Assembly (NCBI GenBank): GCA_032716605.1
Contig: CM064545.1
Location: 9,605,564-9,669,563 of the forward strand
Direction of reading: 5' to 3'
From: Paralithodes platypus
Lineage: Eukaryota; Arthropoda; Malacostraca; Decapoda; Lithodidae
DNA length: 64,000 bases
In this document: piece after piece, positions 45,300 through 56,344 of the stretch
How the letters are laid out: every line of letters begins with the position of its first letter
How positions within the stretch are numbered: position 1 is the stretch's first letter
Program-made: the position numbers and the translations under genes
Notes under the pieces: generated by a model
Databases searched by the model: none
The model's input: only the letters and a program-made list of their open reading frames with translations
Told to the model about the DNA's origin: nothing

Positions 45300-45780
45300 T
45301 AGGCCTACCTTCTTTCAAGGGGAGTGGGAGGGGGACATAGCCTCGCGCGGTTTGCCCTACGGTTCAGGTGGTGAGTGTGGTTTACTTAGGTTAGAGGATA
45401 GTTAAAAGAGATACAAGAATAGTTTGCACTCTCTATATACTGGGGTTCGAGTCGGAACTGACTCGGCACGGAATAAACATCCTGATGGGTGTCATGCGAG
45501 GGGGTGTTGTGAATTTGGGTTGGTACGGAAAGAGGAAATGACAGGGTGGCTCAAAAGGTCACGACTGGGCACGCGGTCACTAAGCAGAGTATTGTGGATA
45601 AAAGCTTTTTCTTTAACTTAGGAATGGTACATGCATGAGTGACATCGATCAATCTCGTAATGGAGAGAGAGAGACTAGGTAGCTTTCCTGCACTTCTCTG
45701 GAGATGATCGTATGCAAATTGGTGATTATTAATTATATAAATCAACAGATATGGATTAGTACAAGCACAGGGCATAGGGT
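45300..45780 (+). repeat. Second copies of blocks R1 and R2
   Basis: R1-like sequence (45300-45640) is followed within 20 bases by R2-like sequence (45657-45780). Similarity with the first copies is interrupted by small differences throughout. No coding sequence. Confidence 0.6.
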
Positions 45781-46204
45781 TAGTATTACGATTAGAAGCC
45801 AGGTTAAGGGGAAGAAAGGTGATTTATAGTACTAAAGGATTCGATCTCGGTATGCTTGTTGAGGTCTGATTATTCATAGCTGGGGGCCTATTTACATTCT
45901 AACGATATCAGCATCTGTTAGTAGAATAGTGTGGGCGGAAATGTTCGTCTTCTGCGGATCGGTGGCATGCATAGAAAAACGGATTTTCATGGGGTAACAA
46001 TTTTGAGGCGGTTGTACCGAGTTTGACCCGTAGCCAAACTCACGCGAAATCAATACGACGATATTGTCCGGCACGACCCTTACCTAAGCACAGGCCTGCA
46101 TACGAAATTAGGGATGGTCTGGGGTTTCCTAATCAATGAATACCGGCATGGATGACGGTATCTTAGTATAGTTAGGTGTGTTGTGTGGGTGTCTTGTATG
46201 TTAA

Positions 46205-46380
46205 AAAGGTTGGGAACGTACCACTTGTGGTCGACGTGCCTTTGGGGCCTTTTGCTTTCCGGCCATGTTGGGGTCGGTCGCTTGGTCCCGTCGTACGAAC
46301 TTAGCATATTCGAAAGGTTGGGAGTATACCACTTTTGGTCGACGTGCCTTTGGGATCTCTTGCTTTCCGGCCGTGTCGGC
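46205..46380 (-). repeat. Two-unit direct repeat, about 110 bp
   Basis: AGGTTGGGA, GGTCGACGTGCCTTTGGG and TTGCTTTCCGGCCRTGT occur twice in order. On the minus strand an open frame crosses both units with a repeated KARRPxVVxSQPF motif, but it has no further support as a gene. Confidence 0.6.
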
Positions 46381-46799
46381 TTCCTTTGATCTTGGGGGTG
46401 CGTCCTGCTCCTTCCGGCTGCTGGGTCCTTTCGTCCCGACCGGCTTTCGTTCTGGTTCTTGCGGAATTGTTACTGGGTTGTTGGTCGGGAGGTTGGTGGG
46501 GGGCATTCCTTTTGGGGGTATTTTACATACCTCAGGGCAATTGCTTCAATAAATTCTTCATTGTTGAGGTTTCAACCCTTTGCCTTGATTGGTAGTGTTG
46601 TCAGCCAATTTGAAGCGCCCCTTTCTTGTGTTCCTGCTGAGGTTGTAGTTCTTAAAAACTTTTCTATAGTGGAAAGAGTGAACTAAGATACATAGGCAAA
46701 TATTATTGACCAGCATAACACTGGTGGCAGGTGTGTCTCAACACGGCATAGCGACTCTGATTCAAATTTATCGCAATCTTTACCAGTGTGTGAATCATC

Positions 46800-47876
46800 A
46801 TGGCGGGAAAATCGCTGGAAATTATTCCATTTGAACAGGAGGACCATGATATAGCCACTTACCTTGAAGTAGTGAAACCTGTCCTGGACATTGTATTCCA
46901 GAACGACGACAATGCGAACATTCACACTGTTGTCATGAAGTTAGGCAGACTTATGTCCCTCGTGTCCGGTTTTGTGCGTGATTCTCCCCAGTAAACGTGG
47001 ACCCAGTTTGAAACCTATACCGTCTCAGTAATTAGCCCATCCTTAGGTGAAGTTGTAGCCGATAGACAGTTCCACCATGTTAAATACGCAGGGAATCTAA
47101 ACCACACAATTAACCAGTTGAACCAACTGGCATTGACCGCATTTCCCACGGACACTGCTGCCAAAAGAAAAGAGTGTGTTTAGAGCTTTGTTGAGGATAC
47201 TTCCTACGCCTGTGAGAGATCATTTTGCCATAGCAGAACCCACCGGTTAAGACATAGACATGACAGTAATTCGGCGAATCTTAGCTCGGAAACAGACTAA
47301 GGAGACAGATAAGATAGCCGTGATTAGCCGTTCCACTACTCAACCTCAACCTCCGACAACTTTTCCCTCACATACTGCTTTTAGCCGTTCCCATGACTAA
47401 ATGGAAGAATGGGCTAGGATCCGACCCTCAGACTGGAAGCCATGTACTTCTAAGTGTCCCCTTGTCTCCCTTAAAAAATCATTTGGGGAACTACTGAAAC
47501 GTCGACCAAAAATCCCTCAGTTTTGGAGCCAACTTCCGTTGATCAAACCCCGGCGTGTGGCTACCATAACCGAAGATGGGACTGCAGGAGAAGAGGGAAG
47601 CGAAGAGAGTGATATAGGAGAGGATATTGAGATAGGAGAGAAAATCACAGAATGTCAGGATAGTCAGGATTTTTAATCCGCCCCATCCACAGACCGCCAA
47701 ACTGGTGGGGGCTCGTGATGGGACAGACAGGGATAACCCTCCCGTTTACAATAAACTCACCCTAAGCAGGATCAAACCTAGACTCTTGATAGATACAGGT
47801 GCAGCACGTTCCAGTCATTTTCTTTGTTTTATCACAAAAACAAAGTTCCTTTTGGCCCCCACCAACCCTCCACCAT
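46800..47876 (+). pseudogene. Gag-protease relic of an LTR retroelement
   Basis: A Met-initiated frame begins MAGKSLEIIPFEQEDHD, followed after a stop by a typical gag block (QFETY, HHVKYAGNLNHTINQLNQLA). Further pieces follow in other frames. An aspartic protease active site, RLLIDTGAARS, lies near 47785-47820. An ACTGGTGGCAG stretch near 46724 resembles a primer-binding region. No integrase or RT is seen downstream. The family is not determinable from this; BEL/Pao or Gypsy are both possible. Numerous stops show it is long dead. Confidence 0.65.
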
Positions 47877-47880
47877 AATC

Positions 47881-47952
47881 TTAATTGAAGCGAAATGGGG
47901 AAACCCTAGTTTCCCCATGGTTTGGAATGACACCATCGTTCGCTTCAATTAA
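47881..47952. repeat. Perfect-armed hairpin
   Basis: Outer arms TTAATTGAAGCGAA and TTCGCTTCAATTAA pair perfectly (14 bp). Inner arms ATGGGGAAAC and GTTTCCCCAT pair with a four-base loop. Twenty unpaired bases form a one-sided bulge. It follows the gag-protease relic. Confidence 0.85.
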
Positions 47953-47984
47953 AATTATGTTGGAAGGTTGCAGGGGGCAGAGAG

Positions 47985-48165
47985 ATTATAACTCTCCAAT
48001 AATCGCTGTTAAGGAAACTGATCAAACAAAGATTCGTCTTATAGAAAAAATCAAAGTTAAAGAGAGAGATTATAACTCTCTACTAACATAGAGAGTTAGC
48101 TTTAATAATCGCAGTTAAGGAAACTGACCAAACAAAGATTCGTCTTATAGAAAAGATCAAAGCCC
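47985..48165 (+). repeat. Tandem duplication, about 105 bp
   Basis: AGAGATTATAACTCTC, GTTAAGGAAACTGA and CAAACAAAGATTCGTCTTAT occur twice in the same order. The duplicate is nearly identical. Confidence 0.8.
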
Positions 48166-48169
48166 TCCA

Positions 48170-49280
48170 CATATACATATTATCGCGATAATGGGCCAAA
48201 TGGAATTACGATGAATTCAAGTTAAATGTTTAAACTGGGGATGAAACCAGGAAACATAAATCAAAGGGGCTTTACGTAGATACACGACAAGCAATACACT
48301 CTGTGAACATTTATAACCGAAATGCGTACCCTGATGATCCTATTAACTTAAAATCAGATCTGTCAGGGGTGTTCAAGTATTTACATGTAGCGTGTGGGTA
48401 ATCGGGCCGAATGGATATATATATAATCTGTTAGCAATACATGAGTATATAATTATTACGAAGTATATAATTATATAGATCAATCCCAGGATAGCGTTTG
48501 TACTGTACTCACGACACGAGTAATCAAGGGGCTAAGGAGAGAATAAAAGATCTCTGGTATTTACGTTAATGGAGCATGTAACATATCCTACACAACCTTG
48601 CAATAATCACGCAACATGATAAGTAAAACAGAAAGCACTTAATTTTGGGTAGGAGTAAAGCAGGGGTCAGCCTCATAGAGATCTGACACACGTGGAGCGA
48701 CCAAGTATGGGGTGCGTCTGGCCTGAGTGCCAAGGGGTTACGGTCCAGGGGTACTTCCACACAGGTAGCACTAATGCGGGTCACTGCCAGGATGGCCTCC
48801 ACACACACACTCTCGGCTGGTCACAATATCTGCTTGCAGGGCACGATTTAGAGGATTTTGGCTAACCTCGTTCGGATGGTGCTATCCGATCGAGTGATTC
48901 ACGTATACTCTCCCACACAAACTCCATGGGACACAGTGCCTCGACTTGCCTAACTCAAACCTCATTTCGGCCAGGTAGTATTGGACTTTACAGAGAGTGA
49001 CAAGTCGGCGGTTTCCGGAACATAAGGCGTATGTAAAATATAGTTTCATATTTATTGCTTGGTTGCCTAACGTTTTAAAAAATACAATGCGTACATGAAT
49101 AAATGGGGAATAGTGTGCTTTATTAACTAATACTAAGAGGTAGTAGCTTAATGGCTAAGGGTACATATGATAAATCATTTACATAGTTGGAGGCCTCTCT
49201 CCATTTAGAGGCTGGTATGGAATGGCTGGCTTATCTTCTTGTTTCGTGGCATTCCAAGCACAACCCTGTCTAGCTCTGAT
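48170..49280. other. Stretch without recognisable genes
   Basis: A partly open plus-strand region near 48240-48400 has no motif I can identify. The rest is non-coding in appearance. Confidence 0.4.
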
Positions 49281-49289
49281 AGTGGTGCA

Positions 49290-49652
49290 TTAGATGCCCG
49301 GGTGGTTGAAGAGGAATGAAGGAGGTTGGTGTCTAATTAACATAAAGTCCTCCTCTGTATAGTCCAGGTCTGTCCCAGGTGCGGGTGGCCATTGTTCACC
49401 TGGCGCCTGGGGGTATGGACTAGCAAACTGTGGTGGATGTTCTACCTCACGTATGGTATACGTAGGGTAAGCCGCGTGCCTCTCCTGGGGTGGTGCTATG
49501 GGCGACTGTGGTACCCTGTTGTTGCTGTCCCGGGAGGGCTGCTTCTGGTCTCTCTTCCGGCGGGTTATGGACGCAATCCGATAGTGGTGATTTGTGGCTC
49601 TTGGGAATGGTTTCGGGTTTCCCTTTGGCATTAGGTTATCCAATCCTGTCAT
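49290..49652 (-). CDS. Hypothetical 120-residue protein, Pro-rich
   Basis: A complete Met-to-stop frame of 120 codons. The N-terminal third is basic (a TRRKRDQKQPSRDSN stretch). The middle is rich in Pro, and the C-terminal part is acidic to neutral (TDLDYTEEDFML). No domain, signal peptide or membrane segment is evident. No start-context or splice signal settles whether it is expressed. It may be a piece of a decayed retroelement or a chance frame in GC-richer sequence. Confidence 0.25.
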   Translation of the reverse strand: MTGLDNLMPKGNPKPFPRATNHHYRIASITRRKRDQKQPSRDSNNRVPQSPIAPPQERHAAYPTYTIREVEHPPQFASPYPQAPGEQWPPAPGTDLDYTEEDFMLIRHQPPSFLFNHPGI

Positions 49653-49659
49653 TTCACCT

Positions 49660-50110
49660 TCATCTATTCTCTTAAGACATCTTCAGGGTAAAAGAAGAAA
49701 AACAGGGGGAGAGTGAGGCTGAAATAACCGTACTAAATCATCTGTGAGTTGCTAACTAGCATATATACACAACATTTGTTGCCATCCTACTACCTTTTGC
49801 AATATTGTTAGGATCATACTTATTTTATATACAAAATGTATGTCTTACAAATTATATATACTTATACAAATATGCTTATAAATTGAAATATGCCTAACAA
49901 TACAATACCATCTAATCATATATAACATTTGATACAAATCAATGAACTTAAGAAAATAAGTACAATACAAACCAAAATATTTAATATTAACGTGTACAGA
50001 ACAGACTATATGAAAATATAACCTGATACGTATACACAGTGGACTAATAAAAATATATAATAGTAATGATAAGACGATATGTGTTTTAATTCAAGATGAA
50101 CACATCTCTA
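49660..50110. other. AT-rich stretch without features
   Basis: I see no gene, transposon motif or repeat here. Confidence 0.5.
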
Positions 50111-50117
50111 CATAAAA

Positions 50118-50176
50118 ATATATGAAAACAGGAGTCTGCAAAGATCTGATTGGCCCACACAAGGCAGATCCCTTTG
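50118..50176 (-). mobile_element. Very short CR1-like 3' end
   Basis: On the minus strand GGGATCTGCCTTGTGTGGGC followed by TGCAGACTCCTGTTTTC matches the last 60 bases of the CR1 3' UTR at 21.7 kb. The terminal octamers are lost. Confidence 0.6.
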
Positions 50177-50338
50177 ATACTCTTATGTAACTTATGTAAA
50201 TATGAAGATATACATATATGTATACACATATATATACATATACATACAGTACATACACATATACATTCTTGCTTACTTGCTTATGGTAGTCCATCGTAGT
50301 CCGATGATGACGTTCCCTTCCTGCATTCATCTGTTGTG

Positions 50339-51766
50339 AGTTCAACGATGACTGTAAAGTCCTATCCGTAATGCACATATCCTGCCACAGTCTGAGCACT
50401 GGTAGTCTGGGTTAGGAGGTGCTGGTGGTGTTCCCGGCGTGCATGTCTCCGGGCCCTCTTCTCTTGCTGGTGGTGTTTCCTCTGACGTTCCAGTTCCTTC
50501 GCTCCTTGCTGGCAGTGTGAGCGCCATAGTGGTCTATCTGATGCTAAGTTTTCAAGTGCAGTTGGTTGTATATTGCACCTTTTTAGTATTTTCTTTATAC
50601 TGTAATTGTATCTTAATATTGGTCCTCCAGCTGCTCTGTGGCCTTCAGGCCGCTGTCCATATAGTATTTTATGAGGTAGTGTCTCCTCTGGCATACGGAT
50701 GACATGCCCAACCCCTCTGAGTTGTTGTTTGATGATATGGGTCTGGTGTTGTTGGCTCTTTCAAGTATTGTTATATGAGGAACACGGTCCTGCCAGGTTA
50801 TACCCATAATCTTTCGGAGGCATCTGATGTGGAAAGCCTCCAGGGGTCGTATATGGCGTCTATATGTCGTCCATGTCTCACAACCATAGAGCACAGTGGT
50901 TAAACACACAGCATTATATACAGCCACTTTGGTACAAAGAGTCAGGTGATTATTTTGGAAAACTCTCTCTTGTAGGCGGCCAAAAGATGCTGCAGCTTGT
51001 CTCAGTCGGTGTTGTACCTCATCGTCAATACTGGCCGTTTCAGACAGGAAGCTTCCCAGATACTTGAAGGAAGGAACTTGTGCTATCTCCTCTCCTGCTA
51101 ATCTGAACACTGGCTGCACAGGTGGTATCTGAGCTGACCACTGAGAAATTATTTGTGTTTTCTGGATGTTAACTGACAGGCCCATTCTGGAGTAAGCACT
51201 TGCTGCAGCTTCAAGCGCGACTTCTAGTTCCTCTGGCGAGTGAGCTACAAGAGCACAATCATCTGCATACTGAAGTTCCAGGATATTTTCCATAGAGACT
51301 TTTGTTCTTGCTTGAATTCTACGAATGTTGAAGAGGTTGCCATCTAGTCTATAGTCTATGTTGATTCCAATATTCTCCTATGAAGAAGTATTATAACGCA
51401 TATTAAACAAAAATTGAAAAGGACTGGTGCCAGTACACACCCTTGTCTGACTCCGGCATTAACAGCAAATGGTTCTGATGCATGGCCTCCTGCAGTGACT
51501 CTCGCCGTCATGCCATCATGAAACTGCCTTACAAGTGCCACAAATTTTGGTGGACAGCCAAAGGTACGGAAAATATTCCACAATGTTTCTCGATTTACGG
51601 TATCAAAGGCTTTTGACAGATCAATGAAGGCTATAAAAATGTCTTTATTTTGTTCCCTGCATTTTTCTTGCAATTGACATATAGTAAAAATCATGTCAAT
51701 TGTTCCTCGATCTTTACGGAAACCGCATTGTGATTCTGGCAGTATTTCCTCAGTAATTTTGGTTAA
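50339..51766 (-). pseudogene. LINE-B: RT C-terminal half and C-terminal domain
   Basis: On the minus strand, from the MITE edge: ESQCGFRKDRGTID, FIDLSKAFDTVNRE, GVRQGCVLAPVLF, then after a frameshift near 51360 LQYADDCALVAHS (catalytic Asp pair), FKYLGSFLSE, YGCETWTTYRRH and RCLRKIMGITWQD. Near 50700 the C-terminal domain begins (HKILYGQRPEGHRAAGGP), followed by DRPLWRSHC. It ends in a C2H2-like finger, CSDCGRICALRIGLYSH, read in a different frame from its neighbours. The finger follows a His/Arg-rich stretch. This layout is seen in a group of animal LINEs. The protein is broken by at least two shifts. Confidence 0.85.
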
Positions 51767-52354
51767 CCTAAGAAGTGCGCATGGGGGTAATTAGAAACGT
51801 CCCCCTGACGTATTTGAGCTGTTTCCATCACTAAAATATTCATTTTACCATAAATAGCATTAATACTTATCCATACGCGCCTATTATGGGTTGATTATAA
51901 AGGTATTAACCTAAAACAACAATAAAACGAGTGAAAACAGCGTTTGGATGGTCAAAATCGGAGATACAGGCCGCGAGTTATATAATGTATGGGTGAGGCA
52001 ACCTGCTTTCCCGCCAATTTCCCCCAAGGCCACTGACACACAGTCGATCGATACTCTCTCTCTCTCTCTCTTGCACTCGCTTGCTAACAGAGATGACAAT
52101 GCCCTGCTTGCAACTCGCAAATGTTAGCACGAAAATATACCTCAGAATAAGGGAATAACAGGGAAAATAGGTGATAACTGAAGGAGGGGAGGAAAGTGGG
52201 GAAGGAGGGGAGGTAGAGGAGTGATATTTTGCATGGCCCAGGGGCCAATTTTTGTTTTTCGATGTTTAAAGTTTATTTTTTTTGTCTCTGACTCTTAAGA
52301 GTCTTCCCGCAGTCCGCCAGGGGAACTCTTAAGAGTCTTCCCGCAGTTCCCGGG
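51767..52354. mobile_element. TTAA miniature element family C (588 bp) inserted in LINE-B
   Basis: TTAA flanks both ends (51763-51766 and 52355-52358). Removing the element plus one TTAA rejoins the LINE-B reading frame exactly: upstream LSKIMLQRLLT on one side, KITEEILPESQCGF on the other. The left end is CCTAAGAAGTGCGC and the right end, reversed, CCCGGGAACTGCGGG. Near the right end ACTCTTAAGAGTCTTCCCGC is present twice. No transposase frame. The rejoined host frame makes this a very secure insertion call. Confidence 0.9.
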
Positions 52355-53004
52355 TTAACAGTCTTTGAAGCATGATTTTTGACAGCACCTTCCCTGCCAC
52401 AGCTAAAAGAGAAATGCCTCTGCTGTTGCCACAATTAGATTTATCACCCTTGTTTTTGTAAATTGTGATAATATTTGCATCTTTCCATGTCTGAGGTAAG
52501 TACTCCTTGTCCCAAACCTCCAAAATGAATGAGTGAATATCTCGAAGCAGTAGGTAACTTCCATATTTAATTAGCTATGCTGGTATACCATCTGGACCAG
52601 GAGATTTGTTATCTTTCAGGGTCTTAACTGCTCTAGTCACTTCATTATAGGTTGGTGGTATATCAAGATCTTGAATGTTGCTCTTCAAACTCTTGTTGGC
52701 AAGTTGGATCTACATATTGGTTCAGCAAGTCGTTGAAGTGCTCGCCCCATCTCTCAACAATTGCCTTTTGATCTTTTAAAAGAGTAGTTCCGTCTGCACT
52801 CCTTAATGGTGTAAGTGGACAGCTTGTAGGTCCATACACTTGTTTTACAGCATTTTAAAAGTTGTGCATGTCATGTGCATCGGCATACCCTTGTATTTCT
52901 TGTCCCTTATTTTGTCCACCAATCATTTTGCATTTTTCGTAAGGTTCTTTGTACATCGGATCGTAATTCTTGCCAGTTCCTACAATTACCTACAATTCTT
53001 GTAG
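52355..53004 (-). pseudogene. LINE-B: RT N-terminal part and linker
   Basis: On the minus strand: QELRSDVQRTLRKMQNDWW (linker, near 52940), a degraded middle with several stops, then YLPQTWKDANIITIYKNKGD, CGNSRGISLLAVAGKVLSKI near 52400-52500. This joins across TTAA element C to the rest of RT. Upstream, the LINE is interrupted by LINE-A copy 2, which lies on the opposite strand. Confidence 0.8.
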
Positions 53005-56000
53005 GTAGTAGAGGTAGGCAGCCCCGCCCAGGGAAGTAATACCGCAAAGGTTTCGGGAGACTCAAGGAATAGCCTGAATTCCATTTCCTCTCCCAGGCCT
53101 TGGTAACTGGATACATATCTTTCTGCCTCACACATCAGGGGTATCAGGAAAACCTCTTTATATAACATACACATCCAACTTCACGAAATTGCCCTACATC
53201 GCTATCCTCTATCCATAAAACACTACTCTTCCCACTACATATCATACATGTAACACCATACACTTACCTAATAAATATGGCAGTACAATTGTTAAGAGCA
53301 TAACTGGTGGGCCCTCGGATATCCACCCCCGGCAGGGTTGGGTCATTGACACAGGGCCCTCCCGGTCGTCATCATGCGACTGTGTCAAGAGCATTGCAAC
53401 TTCCCAAAGCTGCTCGTCGGTGCACCTTTTTCTTTAGTAATATAAGGGGACTTCACTCTAACATCAATTCTGTACACCAATTTCTTCAAGCAGAATCCCT
53501 ACTCTCCTTTTTTTGACAGAGACTCAAGTAACATCCACATCTGACACGTCTAGATTTACTTTTCCAGGTTATCAACTGCTCCAAAATTTCAGACCTAAAG
53601 GAGGTGTATGTTGCTTCGCAAAATCTGAAATTGCCCTGGAGGAGGTTACTAGTTTCAATTGTCCCTATTTTGATTATTCTATATACAAATTAATTTCTGC
53701 TGGTAAATTTAAATACATATGTTGCATCTACCGTTCCCCAAATACTCCTCCAGAGCAAAGTCTTTTTGATTCTCTGTCCTCGCAACTCAGTGTCCTCAAC
53801 TTAAATGCTTCTGAAATCACTGTGTTGGGTGATTTTAATGTCCATAATGTTGAATGGCTCACTCATTCAGCCAGGACTGATGATGCTGGTCTTGAATGTG
53901 AGCTATTTGCAGACTCATTTAATCTCACTCAACTAGTCAACCAACCCACCTGTGTACCAGATAATCCTAATCATAATTCCCACCTACTGGACTTATTTTT
54001 AACAACCAATTCAGAAAATTATGATGTTACAGTGAGGTCCCCGCTTGGATCTTCTGATCACTGTCTGATACAGGCCACCTGTCTATCACCTACCACACCT
54101 TCCCATTCTGAACCTGTTTTGGTGACTAAATGGCATTACGATAGGGCAGACTGGGAGGGTCTTCAAGGTTTCTTTATTGATATTCCCTGGACCTCTTTCT
54201 TTTCTAATGATGCACACTCCACCTCGAGCCACATACAAGATTTTGTAAAAATTGGAATGGAAACTTTTATTCCTCATCAAAAGTACAGTAAAAGATCTAA
54301 TTCACCTAAATGGTTTGACCATAATTGTGCTAGAGTAACTGAACAAAAAGCAATAGCCTACAATGCATACACAAGATCAAAAACACATGAAGCCTTTAAT
54401 TACTTTAGAAACATCAGAAATCATGCCAAAACTGTATTAAACCTAACTAAATCAAACTTTCTCCACAAGCAGGCAAATAAACTTCTAAATAATCCAAATG
54501 ATAACAAAATATTTTGGTCTACTCTTAACTCATTCAAATCCAACTTCACTACTGCTTCATCCATTCCACCATTAAAATCTCCGACTGGCAATCTTGTAAG
54601 TGACCCACGAGGTAAAGCTTGCAGATATTTTCTCCACCAACTCAACCTTAGATGAAATAAATCAAGATGTCCCTGTACTTAATTTTAATTCGCCTGAAAT
54701 TCCCTCACTTAAGATCCACACCAGACATGTCAAAACTATTTTGCAGAATCTCTCAGTAGATAAGGCTCCTGGTCCAGATGAAATTCCTCCAATAGTACTT
54801 AAGAATTGCTCCTTGGTGCTCGCTCCTGTATTGGCAAAAAAAATCCGTCTGTGTACTCATACCTCATGCTTCCCAGTACCCTAGAAAGAAGCAAACATCC
54901 ATCCAGTTCCTAAAAAAGGTGCCTCTTCAGATCCATCAAACTACACACCAATAGCTATAACTTCCACTCTTGGTAAAGTCTTTGAAATTATATTATATAA
55001 TCACATAATTAAGCATCTTGAGAATAATATTTGAATCAGTGATAGGCAATATGGTTTTAGACGATGTTGATCAACTGCAGACATTCTTTGCCTTCTTACG
55101 CATCAAATCAACCAAGCTACAGACCAACATGGTGAAACACATACAATAGCACTGGATATATCAAAGGCATTTGATAGAGTCTGGCATCAATCCTTATTGT
55201 CGAAGATGTCACACTACAGCCTTGCATCATTAGTTCCACTAATTTCTTCTTATCTTCATAACAGAAAAATATGTATAATGGTAGATGGCCTTTATTCTCA
55301 ATTTCACTCAATAAATGCTGGGGTTCCCCAGGGATCAGTTTTGGCCCCAACTCTGTTACTCATTCATATCAATGATCTCATATCTACCACTCATAATCCA
55401 ATACATTCCTACGCAGATGACTCAACACTCCACAGTTCCTTCACATTTACCAATTCTTTCACCCAACCCGATCTTATAAATTCAAAAATAAACACTGCAA
55501 TTTCTCTGAACCAGGACCATTCTAGAATTAATGAATTGGGACAAACGAATCTAGTTTCCTTTAATGCACAGAAAACCAAGTACATTAAATTTTCTAACCG
55601 ACAGAATCTCACTGACTCCCATATATTTTTTAATGATGTAAATATTCCCACTTCCCCTAGTATTGACATTCTCGGTGTAGCATTAACTACTAACTTGAGC
55701 TGGACACATTATGTTAGAAGCATTGCTAAGAATGCATCTAAAAAACTGGGACTCCTGTACAGAGTTCGAGAATTCTTCACTGACGAGCAGTTGGCCGTAA
55801 TATATAAAAGTCATGTGCGTTGTCAGATGGATTACTGTTCACCTCTGTGGGGTGGAAGTGGAGTGGTTGCATTGAGGCAGTTGGACAAAATTCAAAATAA
55901 AGCTATTAGATTAATCAATAACCCTGCAATCACACAGGACCTTCCTACATTATCCATACGAAGAAACGTTGCAACCCTTGCATTATTCTACAGATATTTT

Positions 56001-56343
56001 CACAGCAATTGTTCCGAGGAACTTGCTTCAATTGTGCCGCCTCTCCACATCTTTCCCCGTAGAACTAGGGCAGCTGAGAGCGCCCATGAATTTACACTTT
56101 CTCCTCCACAGTGCAGAACTTCTGCTTATCAGAATTCATTTATCCCCAGAGCTACTACTCTTTGGAATTCACTTCCCTCGAATTGCTTTCCACAAACTTA
56201 CAATCAACAAATGTTTAAATCCAGTTGTTACAAACATTTTATGAATGGAGGATGCCTTTAGGCAAATGGACCTTTTTGTTTTATCTGTGTTTTTCCTTCC
56301 TCCATTCATTGTCTCTTAAAAAAAAACAAAAAAACAAAAACAA
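53005..56343 (+). mobile_element. LINE-A copy 2, full length, inserted in LINE-B
   Basis: It starts with the same 5' sequence as copy 1 and ends in an A-rich tail, 3.34 kb in all. This equals copy 1 once the CR1 insertion is removed. Endonuclease motifs (SNIRGL, TETQ, IYRSPN, GDFNVHNVEW, SSDHCLI) are intact, including SDH. RT motifs (KAPGPDEIPP, ALDISKAFDRVWH, GVPQGSVLAPTLL, YADDST) follow. Damage includes a stop a few codons after the start, a one-base deletion near 53500, a small deletion near 54620, a TGG-to-TAG stop near 54883, a shift near 55030 and a CGA-to-TGA stop near 55068. The two copies otherwise differ at few positions. Confidence 0.93.
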
Positions 56344-56344
56344 A

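Noticed and set aside
46201..46506. 101-codon minus-strand frame with repeated KARRPxVV motif
   Set aside because: The repetition comes from a two-unit DNA repeat, and no other support exists.
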